DNA of 20,960 nucleotides from a virus (IMGVR_UViG_3300035698_033040:1-20960); one strand, 5' to 3'; numbered from the stretch's first letter, positions 1-6,754 are shown. The notes: generated by a model not told the origin, from the sequence alone. Numbers and translations: made by a program.

Positions 1-188
1 CGGGCGACGGCACGGTGCTCGCGGGCGACGGCACCGCGGACATGATCATCGAAACGGACGTTGCCACCGGCACGTTCGACCTCGAGGTCACGTTCGTCGG
101 CGTCGACACCATCACCGTGGTGGGCGGCGCGACCCAGGGGTCGGGACTCCTGGGCTGCCGGGAGTTGGTGGACTTGGTGTTCGCATAG
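1..188 (+). CDS. C-terminus of a phage head-region structural protein (partial)
   Basis: The frame that starts at base 3 is open from the window edge to a TAG at 186-188, giving about 61 residues. The visible tail is Gly/Thr/Val-rich and reads as beta structure (TFDLEVTFVGVDTITVV), ending in a short helix-like ELVDLVFA. Lying directly before the small head protein and head-tail adaptor, it is most likely the end of a capsid, decoration or cement protein; the visible part is too short to choose. The codons are strongly G/C-ending like the rest of the phage block. A 61-codon open frame in another register (61-252) overlaps it but has Arg/Ser/Pro-rich shadow composition. Partial at the 5' end. 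Confidence 0.6.
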   Translation, partial: GDGTVLAGDGTADMIIETDVATGTFDLEVTFVGVDTITVVGGATQGSGLLGCRELVDLVFA

Positions 189-213
189 GTCCCTGACCGG
201 TGAACCCGCGACC

Positions 214-250
214 ACCGGGGGCGGGCCTGCGGCAGTGGCCCGCCCCTGGT
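214..250 (+). promoter_or_regulatory. Strong intergenic RNA hairpin ending one base before an RBS
   Basis: Bases 214-227 pair with 237-250 over 14 positions, with one G-U wobble, around a 9-nt loop (228-236). The right arm ends directly before the AGGGAGG Shine-Dalgarno at 251-257 of the next gene. No U-tract follows, so it is not a canonical intrinsic terminator. It may be a 3' stabiliser for the highly expressed upstream structural message, a partial attenuator, or a translation-tuning element. The pairing is seen in the sequence; the role is inferred. Confidence 0.6.
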
Positions 251-263
251 AGGGAGGAGAGCG

Positions 264-518
264 ATGCTCACGATTGAAAACAGACTGAAGACACATCTGG
301 TCATCCCCGATGGAGTGGAGGCAGGCGTGGCCTTGAAACTGGGCCCAGAGGGAAAGGCCAAGGTCACGAAGGCCACCGCGGCGGTAATTGACGCGGAGAA
401 GAACAACCTGGTGGCCATCCACCATCCGGCAGGAGCTGTGGAGGGAAAGAAACCCGCGCGCAGGAAGAAGCGCCGCCGGCGAAAGAAGAAGAAGACCGGT
501 ACGAAGAAGGAGGGGTAG
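264..518 (+). CDS. Small phage head-region protein with a very basic C-terminal tail
   Basis: 84 residues, ATG start with a strong Shine-Dalgarno (GGGAGGAG) 6-7 bases upstream. Residues 1-55 look like a small beta domain (starting MLTIENRLKTHLVIPDG), the layout of short phage proteins often found next to capsid genes. From about residue 62 the chain is almost entirely Lys/Arg, with Gly/Thr at the very end. Such a tail would bind nucleic acid or an acidic surface; DNA contact inside the head is a guess. The GTG start of the adaptor gene lies 3 bases after its stop. Function not recognised. Confidence 0.75.
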   Translation: MLTIENRLKTHLVIPDGVEAGVALKLGPEGKAKVTKATAAVIDAEKNNLVAIHHPAGAVEGKKPARRKKRRRRKKKKTGTKKEG

Positions 519-521
519 CCC

Positions 522-971
522 GTGTTGAACGAACTTGTCACTGACATCATGGCCGACTTCACCGATGAGGATGGTGAAGCCCTCGTGCCGAGCGAGTACG
601 TGGAGCGTGCGGCGGAGCGTGTGTTGCCTCTGGTCTCTGCTGACCTGGACGTGGACTACGAGCTGTCCGAAGGCGAAGTCTCGCCCGTAATGCCTGGCGA
701 CCACCGGGAGCTGTGGCTACTGCGCAGCAAGATCCAGGTGTGCCGGCACCTGCGGGCCCAGGCCGCGAGCCGGGTCAGTTTCTCATCGGGCGACAAGAAG
801 ATGGACCGCAGTCGTGAGGCTGCCAACTGGGCAGCCCTCGAGAAGGATATGGGCAGTGAGTACGCGTCGCGGGTGAAGCGAATCAACCCCGCGACGGACG
901 ACACGGTTTTGAAAACGGACGTGGTGCCTCTGGTCTATTCCCGGGGCTCCCAAACACCTGGAATGGAGTGA
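522..971 (+). CDS. Head-tail adaptor (gp6-like connector) protein
   Basis: 149 residues. A GTG start at 522 is preferred because AAGGAGG sits at 507-513; no ATG alternative has such a site. Helical protein with the usual adaptor plan: an N-terminal helix pair, a central long helix (LWLLRSKIQVCRHLRAQAAS), then a serine/glycine turn and a second long helix carrying SGDKKMDRSREAANWAALEK. The S-x-GDKxxDRS turn before the last helix is typical of gp6/gp15-type adaptors that sit under the portal and receive the head-closure ring. The position, before closure, gp10-like and terminator genes, agrees. Assigned from pattern and synteny, not from a database match. Confidence 0.7.
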   Translation: MLNELVTDIMADFTDEDGEALVPSEYVERAAERVLPLVSADLDVDYELSEGEVSPVMPGDHRELWLLRSKIQVCRHLRAQAASRVSFSSGDKKMDRSREAANWAALEKDMGSEYASRVKRINPATDDTVLKTDVVPLVYSRGSQTPGME

Positions 972-974
972 GCC

Positions 975-1550
975 ATGAAGAAGACAGTCAAACTTGATCC
1001 CTTCAATTACGACGCATGGAACCTGACAACCACCGTGGTGCAACTCGCCACCGCCATCATCGGCCTGTTGCTCGCCTTGAACGGCAACGAGGCCGGCCTG
1101 CTGGGCCTCGGGGCATTGGCCGGGGGAACCAAGGGCAACCTCATCCTCGATTTCCTGCGCTGGTACCGGACCAACGGGCCCAAGCCCCCGGTGATGCCCA
1201 GCATCATGCCGGCGCTTCTGTTGGCAACTGGTCTCTTCCTGGTCGGGTGCGGCACCACCGTGAGCAAGCAGTTCCTGGTGGATTCATACGCCGCGGTGGA
1301 AGCGACCGCAGGCGACTACCTGGACGGCTGCCAGACGGTGACCATCGCACCGGCCTTCACCGTGGACTGGAACCAGAACGTCACGTATGGCGGCGGGCTC
1401 TTCGCCGGCTGCGACGCCAAGGGCCACCTGGTGGAGTTCCGGTGTGTGGGCATGCAGGACGAGGAGACAGGCAAGGTGCGGCCGGTGCGACCGGTGCGGG
1501 TGCAGTGCCAGCCCCTGTCGCTGTGGCAGCTTACGGAGGAGAGACCGTGA
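975..1550 (+). CDS. Membrane protein with an internal lipobox (holin-like N-terminus joined to a lipoprotein-like C-terminus)
   Basis: 191 residues, ATG start, GGAATGGAG upstream. Residues 20-36 form a hydrophobic helix (TVVQLATAIIGLLLAL) and 39-51 a second, weaker Gly/Leu-rich one. Residues 74-92 then read as a complete lipoprotein signal: MPSIMPALLLATGLF followed by the lipobox L89-V-G-C92. After C92 comes a soluble domain with cysteines at about 119, 145, 156 and 173. In-frame GTG and ATG codons lie just before this segment (1191 and 1194) but have no clear Shine-Dalgarno. It could be one fused protein or two products from one frame; a lysis role (holin plus outer-membrane lipoprotein) is possible but unproven. 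It is unexpected between adaptor and closure genes. The stop overlaps the next GTG. Confidence 0.7.
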   Translation: MKKTVKLDPFNYDAWNLTTTVVQLATAIIGLLLALNGNEAGLLGLGALAGGTKGNLILDFLRWYRTNGPKPPVMPSIMPALLLATGLFLVGCGTTVSKQFLVDSYAAVEATAGDYLDGCQTVTIAPAFTVDWNQNVTYGGGLFAGCDAKGHLVEFRCVGMQDEETGKVRPVRPVRVQCQPLSLWQLTEERP

Positions 1551-1912
1551 AACAGCGGTATCCCAACCAGGCCCAGAAGGAGATCCGCTGGCTCATCGAG
1601 CAATCGGGAGTCACCGGCAAGGTGACCCGCTCACAGGCCGGCGGAGAGGGCACGTTCTTTGGCCCCAACGAGACGGCCGAGGAAGAGGTCGGGACCGTGC
1701 CCATCGAGATGCAGGATCTGCCGCCCAAAGACCTGACTGAGATTGGAGCGGATGCGGTCGCGTGCGTGCTCCCCGATGCCGGCGTGCAAGAACAAGACTT
1801 CCTCGCCATCGGCGAGACGAGATACCGGGTGACCTCGGTGAAGCCCCACAACTTCTTCGGGAAGGTGACGCACCTGGATCTGCACCTGGAGCGGGAGAGA
1901 CGAGATGGGTAG
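1547..1912 (+). CDS. Head-closure (stopper) protein candidate
   Basis: 121 residues. The GTG at 1547 overlaps the preceding stop as GTGA and has ACGGAGGAG just upstream; the frame is open far upstream to 1016, but that part is an antisense-like Arg/Pro/Gly-rich shadow. The C-terminal half is a small beta barrel: DFLAIGETRYRVTSV followed by a strand that ends HLDLHLERE, the usual finish of gp16/SPP1-type head-closure proteins (IxGxxYxV then a strand reading L-x-L-x-R). The position between adaptor and gp10-like genes is the standard place for the stopper. The N-terminal 45 residues are variable. Confidence 0.6.
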   Translation: MKQRYPNQAQKEIRWLIEQSGVTGKVTRSQAGGEGTFFGPNETAEEEVGTVPIEMQDLPPKDLTEIGADAVACVLPDAGVQEQDFLAIGETRYRVTSVKPHNFFGKVTHLDLHLERERRDG

Positions 1913-2300
1913 GCACGGAAAACTCGCCATGATCGACATCGATTTTCGCAAGATCGAGCGCTTGCAGACCGCGATGAAGCAGATGCCGGGACTCATCACC
2001 GAAGAACTCGGCAACGCGGTGCGCGACCTGGTGCTGCTGGTTGAGGCCGAGGCCAAGAAGCTATGTCCGGTGGACACCGGGAAGCTGAGGGCCTCCATCA
2101 CCCCGGTCATCGAATCCTGGGCTGCGGGCTACATCGGCACCAACACGGAATATGCGCCGTACGTGGAGTTCGGGACCAGGAAGATGGCGGCGCAGCCATT
2201 CCTGGAGCCCGCGTTTATTGAGGGCAAGAAGCAGGCCGGGAAAGTGTTCGGCCAGGCAATTTCCCGGGCCATTGCCCGATTCGAGAGGAGTGTGAAGTGA
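1905..2300 (+). CDS. HK97 gp10-like tail completion/neck protein
   Basis: 131 residues, ATG at 1905 inside the end of the closure gene. It carries the family signature clearly: an N-terminal amphipathic helix region, LCPVDTGKLRASI at about residues 53-65, then a strand pair, YAPYVEFGTRKMAAQPFLEPA, and a C-terminal helix. HK97 gp10-family proteins join or stabilise the head-tail interface or the top of the tail. The neighbouring closure and terminator genes are consistent with this. A second ATG eight codons in (1929) lacks a better ribosome site, so the overlapping start was kept. The stop overlaps the next GTG (GTGA). Confidence 0.88.
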   Translation: MGRHGKLAMIDIDFRKIERLQTAMKQMPGLITEELGNAVRDLVLLVEAEAKKLCPVDTGKLRASITPVIESWAAGYIGTNTEYAPYVEFGTRKMAAQPFLEPAFIEGKKQAGKVFGQAISRAIARFERSVK

Positions 2301-2860
2301 GCGGATCCATCAAACGAGCCTTCGGGCTATGGGTGGCATCGCAGGTGCCGGGCTTGCACGTCCATGCGGACGAGCTAGCCAATGCGAAGCACTCCTACCC
2401 GGCCTGCACCGTGACCGAGCTTTCCTATTCGCTCTCGAAGATAGGGTGCGGCAGGCGGGATTTTACCACCCGAGACGAGGAAACCGGGCACGTCGTCTCG
2501 TCGGGCAAGATGGTCCGGGCCGAGACCGCGTACCGGCTGATCGTGAAAGCCCCGTCCAGTCCCCAGGGCAATGGCCAGAAAGTGGTGGACGTCATCCTGG
2601 AGCAGCTCGGCCGAGTTGTAATGGAGGCCGGTATGTCGTGGGAGCCGCTCCATCTTGAGGACAGCGAGTCCGACCCGCCCGCGGTGTTCACCGTGGACCG
2701 CATCTCGGCGGAGGGCCGGCAGTCGGTGCCCCCGGACGTCACCGGAGAGCCGTTCCTGTTTCGAGGTGCACTGACCGTCAAACTGGCCCGCACCATTCCC
2801 CTGGAGAAGCCGGTGGAGGGTGTGATGGAGAAGATCCACGTGCAGGTACTTGGAGGATAG
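2297..2860 (+). CDS. Tail terminator candidate
   Basis: 187 residues, GTG start coupled to the previous stop; GAGAGGAG lies just upstream. The layout is alpha/beta: an N-terminal helix (SIKRAFGLWVASQVPG), then long strands with a charged hairpin (RRDFTTRDEETGHVVSSGK), a helix NGQKVVDVILEQLGRVV, and a C-terminal strand FRGALTVKLART. A single-domain protein with a helix between beta strands, encoded just before the sheath, fits tail-terminator proteins (gpU/Z type), which cap the growing tube and stop tail extension. Sequence evidence for the family is weak; synteny carries the call. Confidence 0.55.
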   Translation: MSGSIKRAFGLWVASQVPGLHVHADELANAKHSYPACTVTELSYSLSKIGCGRRDFTTRDEETGHVVSSGKMVRAETAYRLIVKAPSSPQGNGQKVVDVILEQLGRVVMEAGMSWEPLHLEDSESDPPAVFTVDRISAEGRQSVPPDVTGEPFLFRGALTVKLARTIPLEKPVEGVMEKIHVQVLGG

Positions 2861-2863
2861 ATC

Positions 2864-3193
2864 ATGGCTGAGAAGAACAAGAAGAAGGACGAGAAGAAGG
2901 CCCCAGTAGCGGAGGCGAAGCCTGAGATCAAGACAGAGGAAAGGGCCGCACCGGTACCGGTCGCTCCCGTGACCCCTGCCCCACCGCCGCGGCGTGGGAC
3001 CCTCGGGCGGGCGAAACCCCGGCCGGTGTTGCTCTCCGCCCTGGCCTCGGCAACGGAGACCTCCCCCATCGTGCTGGCCGCTCTCAAGGCCGCATACGGG
3101 TGGACGGACAGGACTCGGCTGATCAGGCGGGAGTTCCTGCGGAAACGTGACGAGTGGCTGGCTCGGCCGGCAAGTGAGGTGTCACCATGGTGA
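2864..3193 (+). CDS. Small Lys/Pro-rich protein of unknown function before the sheath
   Basis: 109 residues, ATG with TTGGAGGAT upstream. Residues 1-50 are low complexity: a Lys/Glu-rich start (MAEKNKKKDEKK) and then an Ala/Pro/Val stretch. Residues 58-103 form a compact helical segment including VLAALKAAYGWTDRTRLIRR. The pattern is of a disordered arm plus a small helical bundle. The stop overlaps the sheath start by 7 bases, so the two are probably translationally coupled. No family recognised; it could be a minor tail or assembly factor. Confidence 0.7.
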   Translation: MAEKNKKKDEKKAPVAEAKPEIKTEERAAPVPVAPVTPAPPPRRGTLGRAKPRPVLLSALASATETSPIVLAALKAAYGWTDRTRLIRREFLRKRDEWLARPASEVSPW

Positions 3194-5472
3194 TCAAACG
3201 AATCATCCCCGACGCCTACACGGAATACGAGGACGGACACCTGGGCGTGGTGCCTGCGTCCCTCGCCAACGTCGAAGCCAAGGTCGGCGGGGCCCAGGGC
3301 GGAATACCCGGCAAGGTCTACACGCTAGCCGGACCGGATGCCAAGAAGATGGCAAAAACCATCTTCAAAAGCGGCCCCTTGCTCCAGGCCCTCGAGGAAG
3401 CCTTCGACGCGGGCTCGACCCGCATCCACGCGGTGCTCATCGGCAGCCCCAAGCAGGCGACTGTCAAGCTCAAGGACGTGACGGGGACGGAGATCCTCAA
3501 GCTCAAGGGCGACTACGGCACCTCGGGCAACAAACACCACGTCAACGTGATGCACGCGTTCAACGACATCGAGTCGGGCTTCGCTGCGGTGCACGAAGGG
3601 CCTCCCCACAAGGTGGCCTTTTACGATGACGGATTCGAGGTGGTCCGGGAAGTCGAGTTGGATGCGGCCATCACCTCGGCCGTCGGTGTGGGCGTGCAGC
3701 AGTTTCCTCTGGGGACCGAAGGAAAGAGCGGTTTCTGGATACTCGGAAGCGGTGTCGGCGGGCCAACGCTGTGGCACTACGACGAAAACGAAGAACTGGT
3801 GGTGGCCGACACCATCGACCTCACGCCCAGCATCCCACCGGGTGACACCATTACGGGCATCGTCCAGGCCCCGTTCAAGCCGGGCGACGGCATCTACATC
3901 ACCACCGACAAGCACCTACTCTACTTCCTCCTGCCCGAACCGGGCGTGGCCGTGCTGGTGGAGGGGATAGAGTACTCCGGTTTCGAGGGCAATCCACAGG
4001 ACGTGTCCTCTGCCGTGCTGTCGTTCGATATCAGTGCGGTCTTCCAGGGAGAGGAGCCGCCGCCAATACTGCTCCTGCTGGAGCGCACTCAGAACAAGAT
4101 CTACGGGGTTTCGCTGCCCCAGGGCGAGCCGGCTGCGCTGGTGGGCTCGGTGGACATCAGCTCGTGGGTGAACGACGACACGGCTGAGGGCATCGGCATC
4201 GACCTGGAGACCAGGGAAGTGCTGATTGCCATCTACTCGCCGATCGACCCGGTAGACCGGGTGACCCGTCTCAAGCTCAACTGGGACGCGGACCCGAATC
4301 CCACCGCCGCCCTGGTGGATTCCTGGACCACTGACAAGAGCCTGAAGGGGCTCGGGGAACACATCGCCACCCTGGAGTGCACCACCACGGTCAAGATCCA
4401 GGACCGCAACATGACGCCCTACCTCGAGCGCACCTACTCGGCCACCGGTACCTTCGAGACAGTGACAGAGTTGGTCATCGCGGCCATCGCTGCTGGCGGC
4501 GTGTACGGGAGCGAACTGCTGGAAGATGACCACCAGCTCCTCGCCCCGTCCAGCGAGGAGGAAGGCGGGCTGCCCGACCCGACCTGGTTCGACGCGTTCA
4601 CCGGGGGCGAAGACGGCGCGGCACTGACCAACGGCGACTACCTGGCCGGCCTCGAGGCTACCGTCTCGAAGACCGACACCAACTGGCTTCACGCCGTCGG
4701 CGCGGTCAGCAATGCGCTGTGGACCGCGATCCTGCTCCACTGCGCCGAGATGCTGGAGGACCACCACGCCGAGCGCTTCGCCATCCTGGAGACGCTGGCC
4801 TTCAGCTCGGACAACGAGGAGGGCACCGCCGCGTACCTGGCCGACCTCCAGACCTATGTCGAGAACATCGTGACCATGGCCGACAAGGTCGGTGACCGCA
4901 ACTCAGTCATCTTCGCGGGCGGCGCGCAGTTCATGGCCTCGGACGGGACCACCTACAACCGGTCCATCACCGCGGCCTGCGGAGGGACCATGGCCGGTCT
5001 CGAGGTCCAGAAGTCGCTCATCAACAAGCCGGTCCGCAACGTGCTGAAGCTCGCACCTGAATTCACGGTGGGGCACATCCAGACCCTCATCCAGGCCAGG
5101 GTCAACTGCATCCGGTTCAAGCCAGGCCGGGGCTTCATCATCGCGCACTCCATGACCGCCGCGGCCAAGGGCTCGGACTACTCCCGGGCCAACGACCTGC
5201 GCGCGGTCTACTACGGAGCGAAGGCTGCCAGAGAGGCGGCGCAGCCCTACGTGGGCGAAGAGAACGACTCGGCCGGCGAGGGCCTGCGACGGCTGGAGTC
5301 GGCCATGTCCCGGCCCCTGGAAGTTATGCGGGACGGAGGGCAGGTGGACGATTTCGAACTGACCGCGGTATCCACGGCCAACGACCGGCTGCTCGGCGAC
5401 GTGTACGTGTCGCTCGGCATCCAGCCCAGGCGGGCCATGGAGATGATCTACACCACGGTGTACCTGAAATAG
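3187..5472 (+). CDS. Contractile tail sheath protein with a large beta-rich insertion
   Basis: 761 residues; typical sheaths have roughly 350-660. The ATG is coupled to the preceding stop. Residues 1-165 resemble a sheath N-terminal region with a Rossmann-like segment (DAGSTRIHAVLIGSP). Residues 390-640 form the central sheath domain, including a helix rich in His/Glu (HCAEMLEDHHAERFAI). Residues 640-761 form the sheath C-terminal domain, with VNCIRFKPGRGFIIAHSMTA, a segment SDYSRANDLRAVYYGAK and a final strand. Between about 170 and 385 (3694-4341) lies an extra beta-rich block of about four WxxG/hydrophobic-strand repeats, including SGFWILGSG, GDGIYITTDKHLLYFLLP, NKIYGVSLPQG and TREVLIAIYSP. 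It looks like propeller blades added to the outer surface. The tube gene follows 11 bases later, the classic sheath-tube pair. Confidence 0.88.
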   Translation: MVIKRIIPDAYTEYEDGHLGVVPASLANVEAKVGGAQGGIPGKVYTLAGPDAKKMAKTIFKSGPLLQALEEAFDAGSTRIHAVLIGSPKQATVKLKDVTGTEILKLKGDYGTSGNKHHVNVMHAFNDIESGFAAVHEGPPHKVAFYDDGFEVVREVELDAAITSAVGVGVQQFPLGTEGKSGFWILGSGVGGPTLWHYDENEELVVADTIDLTPSIPPGDTITGIVQAPFKPGDGIYITTDKHLLYFLLPEPGVAVLVEGIEYSGFEGNPQDVSSAVLSFDISAVFQGEEPPPILLLLERTQNKIYGVSLPQGEPAALVGSVDISSWVNDDTAEGIGIDLETREVLIAIYSPIDPVDRVTRLKLNWDADPNPTAALVDSWTTDKSLKGLGEHIATLECTTTVKIQDRNMTPYLERTYSATGTFETVTELVIAAIAAGGVYGSELLEDDHQLLAPSSEEEGGLPDPTWFDAFTGGEDGAALTNGDYLAGLEATVSKTDTNWLHAVGAVSNALWTAILLHCAEMLEDHHAERFAILETLAFSSDNEEGTAAYLADLQTYVENIVTMADKVGDRNSVIFAGGAQFMASDGTTYNRSITAACGGTMAGLEVQKSLINKPVRNVLKLAPEFTVGHIQTLIQARVNCIRFKPGRGFIIAHSMTAAAKGSDYSRANDLRAVYYGAKAAREAAQPYVGEENDSAGEGLRRLESAMSRPLEVMRDGGQVDDFELTAVSTANDRLLGDVYVSLGIQPRRAMEMIYTTVYLK

Positions 5473-5483
5473 CGAGGTGAGTC

Positions 5484-5960
5484 ATGGCAGAAGAAGGATA
5501 CATCCAGGGAACCTCGGGCGAGGAGATCTCGCTGTTGGTGGACGGCATCAAGATCATGGCCCTCCAGAACCTTTCGTGGAAGGCGAGCCAGGCGAAGTCG
5601 GTCATCCGCGGCGCGGGCTACTCGAAGCCGCACGCGATGGGCCGGGGCCCGAAAGAGTATGAAGTGGACTTTGAGGTGAAGGAGCTGAACAAGGCCGTCA
5701 TTGAGGAGGCCATCAACTCGCCCCGGTCCAGCGAGGTGCAGCTCAAGACCTTCAAGGTCGGGGAGCAGGAGTTCTCCGACCTCTTGGACCTACGCAACGC
5801 GACGGTGCTCATCATGTACCCCGCGAAGAACAACGCGCAGCGCATCATCCGCTTCCTCGGCTTCGAATTCACGGACGTCGAGGGCGGCTTCTCGGTGGAC
5901 GATGAGTCGGTCGGCCGCAAGATGTCCGGCATCGCCATGGATGCCGAAGGACTCGTATAG
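5484..5960 (+). CDS. Tail tube protein
   Basis: 158 residues, ATG with GCGAGGTGAG upstream. Structure as expected for the inner tube of a contractile tail: an N-terminal strand region (GEEISLLVDGIKIMALQNLSW), a Gly-rich loop ending GRGPKEYEVDFEVKEL, a helix (NKAVIEEAINS), then strands including ATVLIMYPA and RIIRFLGFEFTDVEGGFSVD. The final stretch, where a strand is followed by a Met-rich acidic tail, matches tube proteins of the XkdM/P2 FII type. Placement directly after the sheath and before chaperones and tape measure fixes the identity. High copy number expected, in line with the good ribosome site. Confidence 0.87.
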   Translation: MAEEGYIQGTSGEEISLLVDGIKIMALQNLSWKASQAKSVIRGAGYSKPHAMGRGPKEYEVDFEVKELNKAVIEEAINSPRSSEVQLKTFKVGEQEFSDLLDLRNATVLIMYPAKNNAQRIIRFLGFEFTDVEGGFSVDDESVGRKMSGIAMDAEGLV

Positions 5961-5969
5961 GAGGACGCT

Positions 5970-6191
5970 ATGTCTTCGGATGAAGTGAGACTACTGGGTG
6001 AGAAGATCGATGGCCTTGCCACCCGGGTTGGCGCGCTGGAGAAGGCGGTCACCGCGCTCATGGCCCGGACCCTACGGCACGAGAAGGTGTTGCGCTGGGT
6101 GAAGACTGTAGGCCTGGTGTTGCTCGGCGTCGCCGTGGGCTCCGGCCTGGTGCAGATAAACGACGTGGTGGCCCTTGTGGGGACACCCTGA
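5970..6191 (+). CDS. Small coiled-coil protein with one C-terminal membrane helix (XhlA-like layout)
   Basis: 73 residues, ATG with AGGAGG at 5959-5964. Residues 5-35 give a heptad coiled coil (VRLLGEKIDGLATRVGALEK). Residues 44-60 form one transmembrane helix, TVGLVLLGVAVGSGLV, after a basic stretch (RHEKVLRWVK), so the N-terminus is probably cytoplasmic. This is the plan of XhlA-type lysis helpers and of other small phage membrane proteins, but the similarity is of layout only. Its place between tube and assembly chaperone is unusual. It could be a lysis or membrane-access factor or a moron. Confidence 0.7.
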   Translation: MSSDEVRLLGEKIDGLATRVGALEKAVTALMARTLRHEKVLRWVKTVGLVLLGVAVGSGLVQINDVVALVGTP

Positions 6192-6203
6192 CAGGAGGAC
6201 TCA

Positions 6204-6551
6204 ATGCAGAACGAACACACCAAGACGGTTGATGAACAGGCTCAAGAGATTGTCGAGAAGCTGCGGGAGGACAAACCGAAGCTCCGGATCTTCCAGATCC
6301 TCGTGCCTGACCGGGAGGACGAGGTGTTCCTCGCCAGGAAGGCTTCGTGGGCGGAGTACAAACGGCTCATCGGCTCCGTGAAGAACGAGGCGGACGCTAA
6401 CGAGATCCTGGTGCAGAAGTTCCTGGTGCATCCCAAGCCGGACTACGAGGAGATCCAGACCGAGTGGGATCCCGGTCTGGTCGTCACCCTGGCCCAGCAG
6501 ATCCAGAAGGGGCTCGGGTTCTCGCAGGGGGCATCTGTAAAAAACTGGTAG
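6204..6551 (+). CDS. Tail-assembly chaperone, short form (gpG-like)
   Basis: 115 residues, ATG with ACAGGAGG upstream. An acidic N-terminal helix (HTKTVDEQAQEIVEKLRE), a core KLRIFQILVPDREDEVFLAR that resembles the start of other G-type chaperones, and a helix-rich C-terminus. Such proteins coat the tape measure protein and recruit tube subunits; they are absent from the finished virion. The end of the frame contains an A AAA AAC slippery heptamer, so a minority of ribosomes should continue in the -1 frame to make the long GT form. The position immediately before the tape measure is diagnostic for this pair. Confidence 0.85.
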   Translation: MQNEHTKTVDEQAQEIVEKLREDKPKLRIFQILVPDREDEVFLARKASWAEYKRLIGSVKNEADANEILVQKFLVHPKPDYEEIQTEWDPGLVVTLAQQIQKGLGFSQGASVKNW

Positions 6552-6578
6552 AGGCCGAGCGGTCAGCGTGCCGCTCGG
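6539..6578 (+). promoter_or_regulatory. -1 programmed ribosomal frameshift signal (A AAA AAC plus hairpin)
   Basis: The heptamer A-AAA-AAC occupies 6539-6545, with AAA and AAC in the zero frame of the upstream gene, exactly the X-XXY-YYZ layout. After a 9-nt spacer a perfect 8-bp stem forms between 6555-6562 (CCGAGCGG) and 6571-6578 (CCGCTCGG) around an 8-nt loop. The zero-frame stop TAG lies within the spacer at 6549-6551, and the -1 frame is open to 6754. Slippery site, spacing and stem are all seen directly. Frameshifting in G/GT tail chaperones is established for lambda and many other tailed phages; use here is inferred. Confidence 0.92.
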
Positions 6579-6754
6579 ATGGACACCGACAGATGCGAGC
6601 CCTCGTCTGCAGCACCTTTGGGGCATACGACTTCGAGAGGGTCGATGCCCTGTGCGCGGACGAATTCGCGGAGGTTGCCGGTGCTGCCCTGTGGCTGAAA
6701 GACCAGGAGGCCAAAGCGGTGAAGCAGGCAGGAAGGAAAAGGAAGAGGCGGTGA
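6545..6754 (+). CDS. T domain of the tail-assembly chaperone, expressed as a -1 frameshift fusion (gpGT-like)
   Basis: Reading 6204-6545 and then re-reading from 6545 in the -1 frame gives a 183-residue fusion: 114 residues shared with the short form and 69 from this frame. The extension begins LVEAERSACR, contains GAYDFERVDALCADEFAEVA, and ends in a basic KQAGRKRKRR tail. The same frame is open back to 6464, but an independent start there has no ribosome site and the upstream part has shadow composition. In lambda the T domain binds the tube protein while G contacts the tape measure. The stop lies 3 bases before the tape measure GTG. Confidence 0.85.
   Translation: MVEAERSACRSDGHRQMRALVCSTFGAYDFERVDALCADEFAEVAGAALWLKDQEAKAVKQAGRKRKRR

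Noticed and set aside
1016-1546. Long upstream extension of the head-closure frame
   Set aside because: The extension is Arg/Pro/Gly-rich shadow of the membrane/lipobox gene; the GTG at 1547 has a ribosome site and the GTGA overlap.
1191-1550. Separate lipoprotein gene starting at GTG 1191 or ATG 1194
   Set aside because: No Shine-Dalgarno sequence lies at a suitable distance and the n-region lacks a basic residue; kept as a finding rather than a feature.
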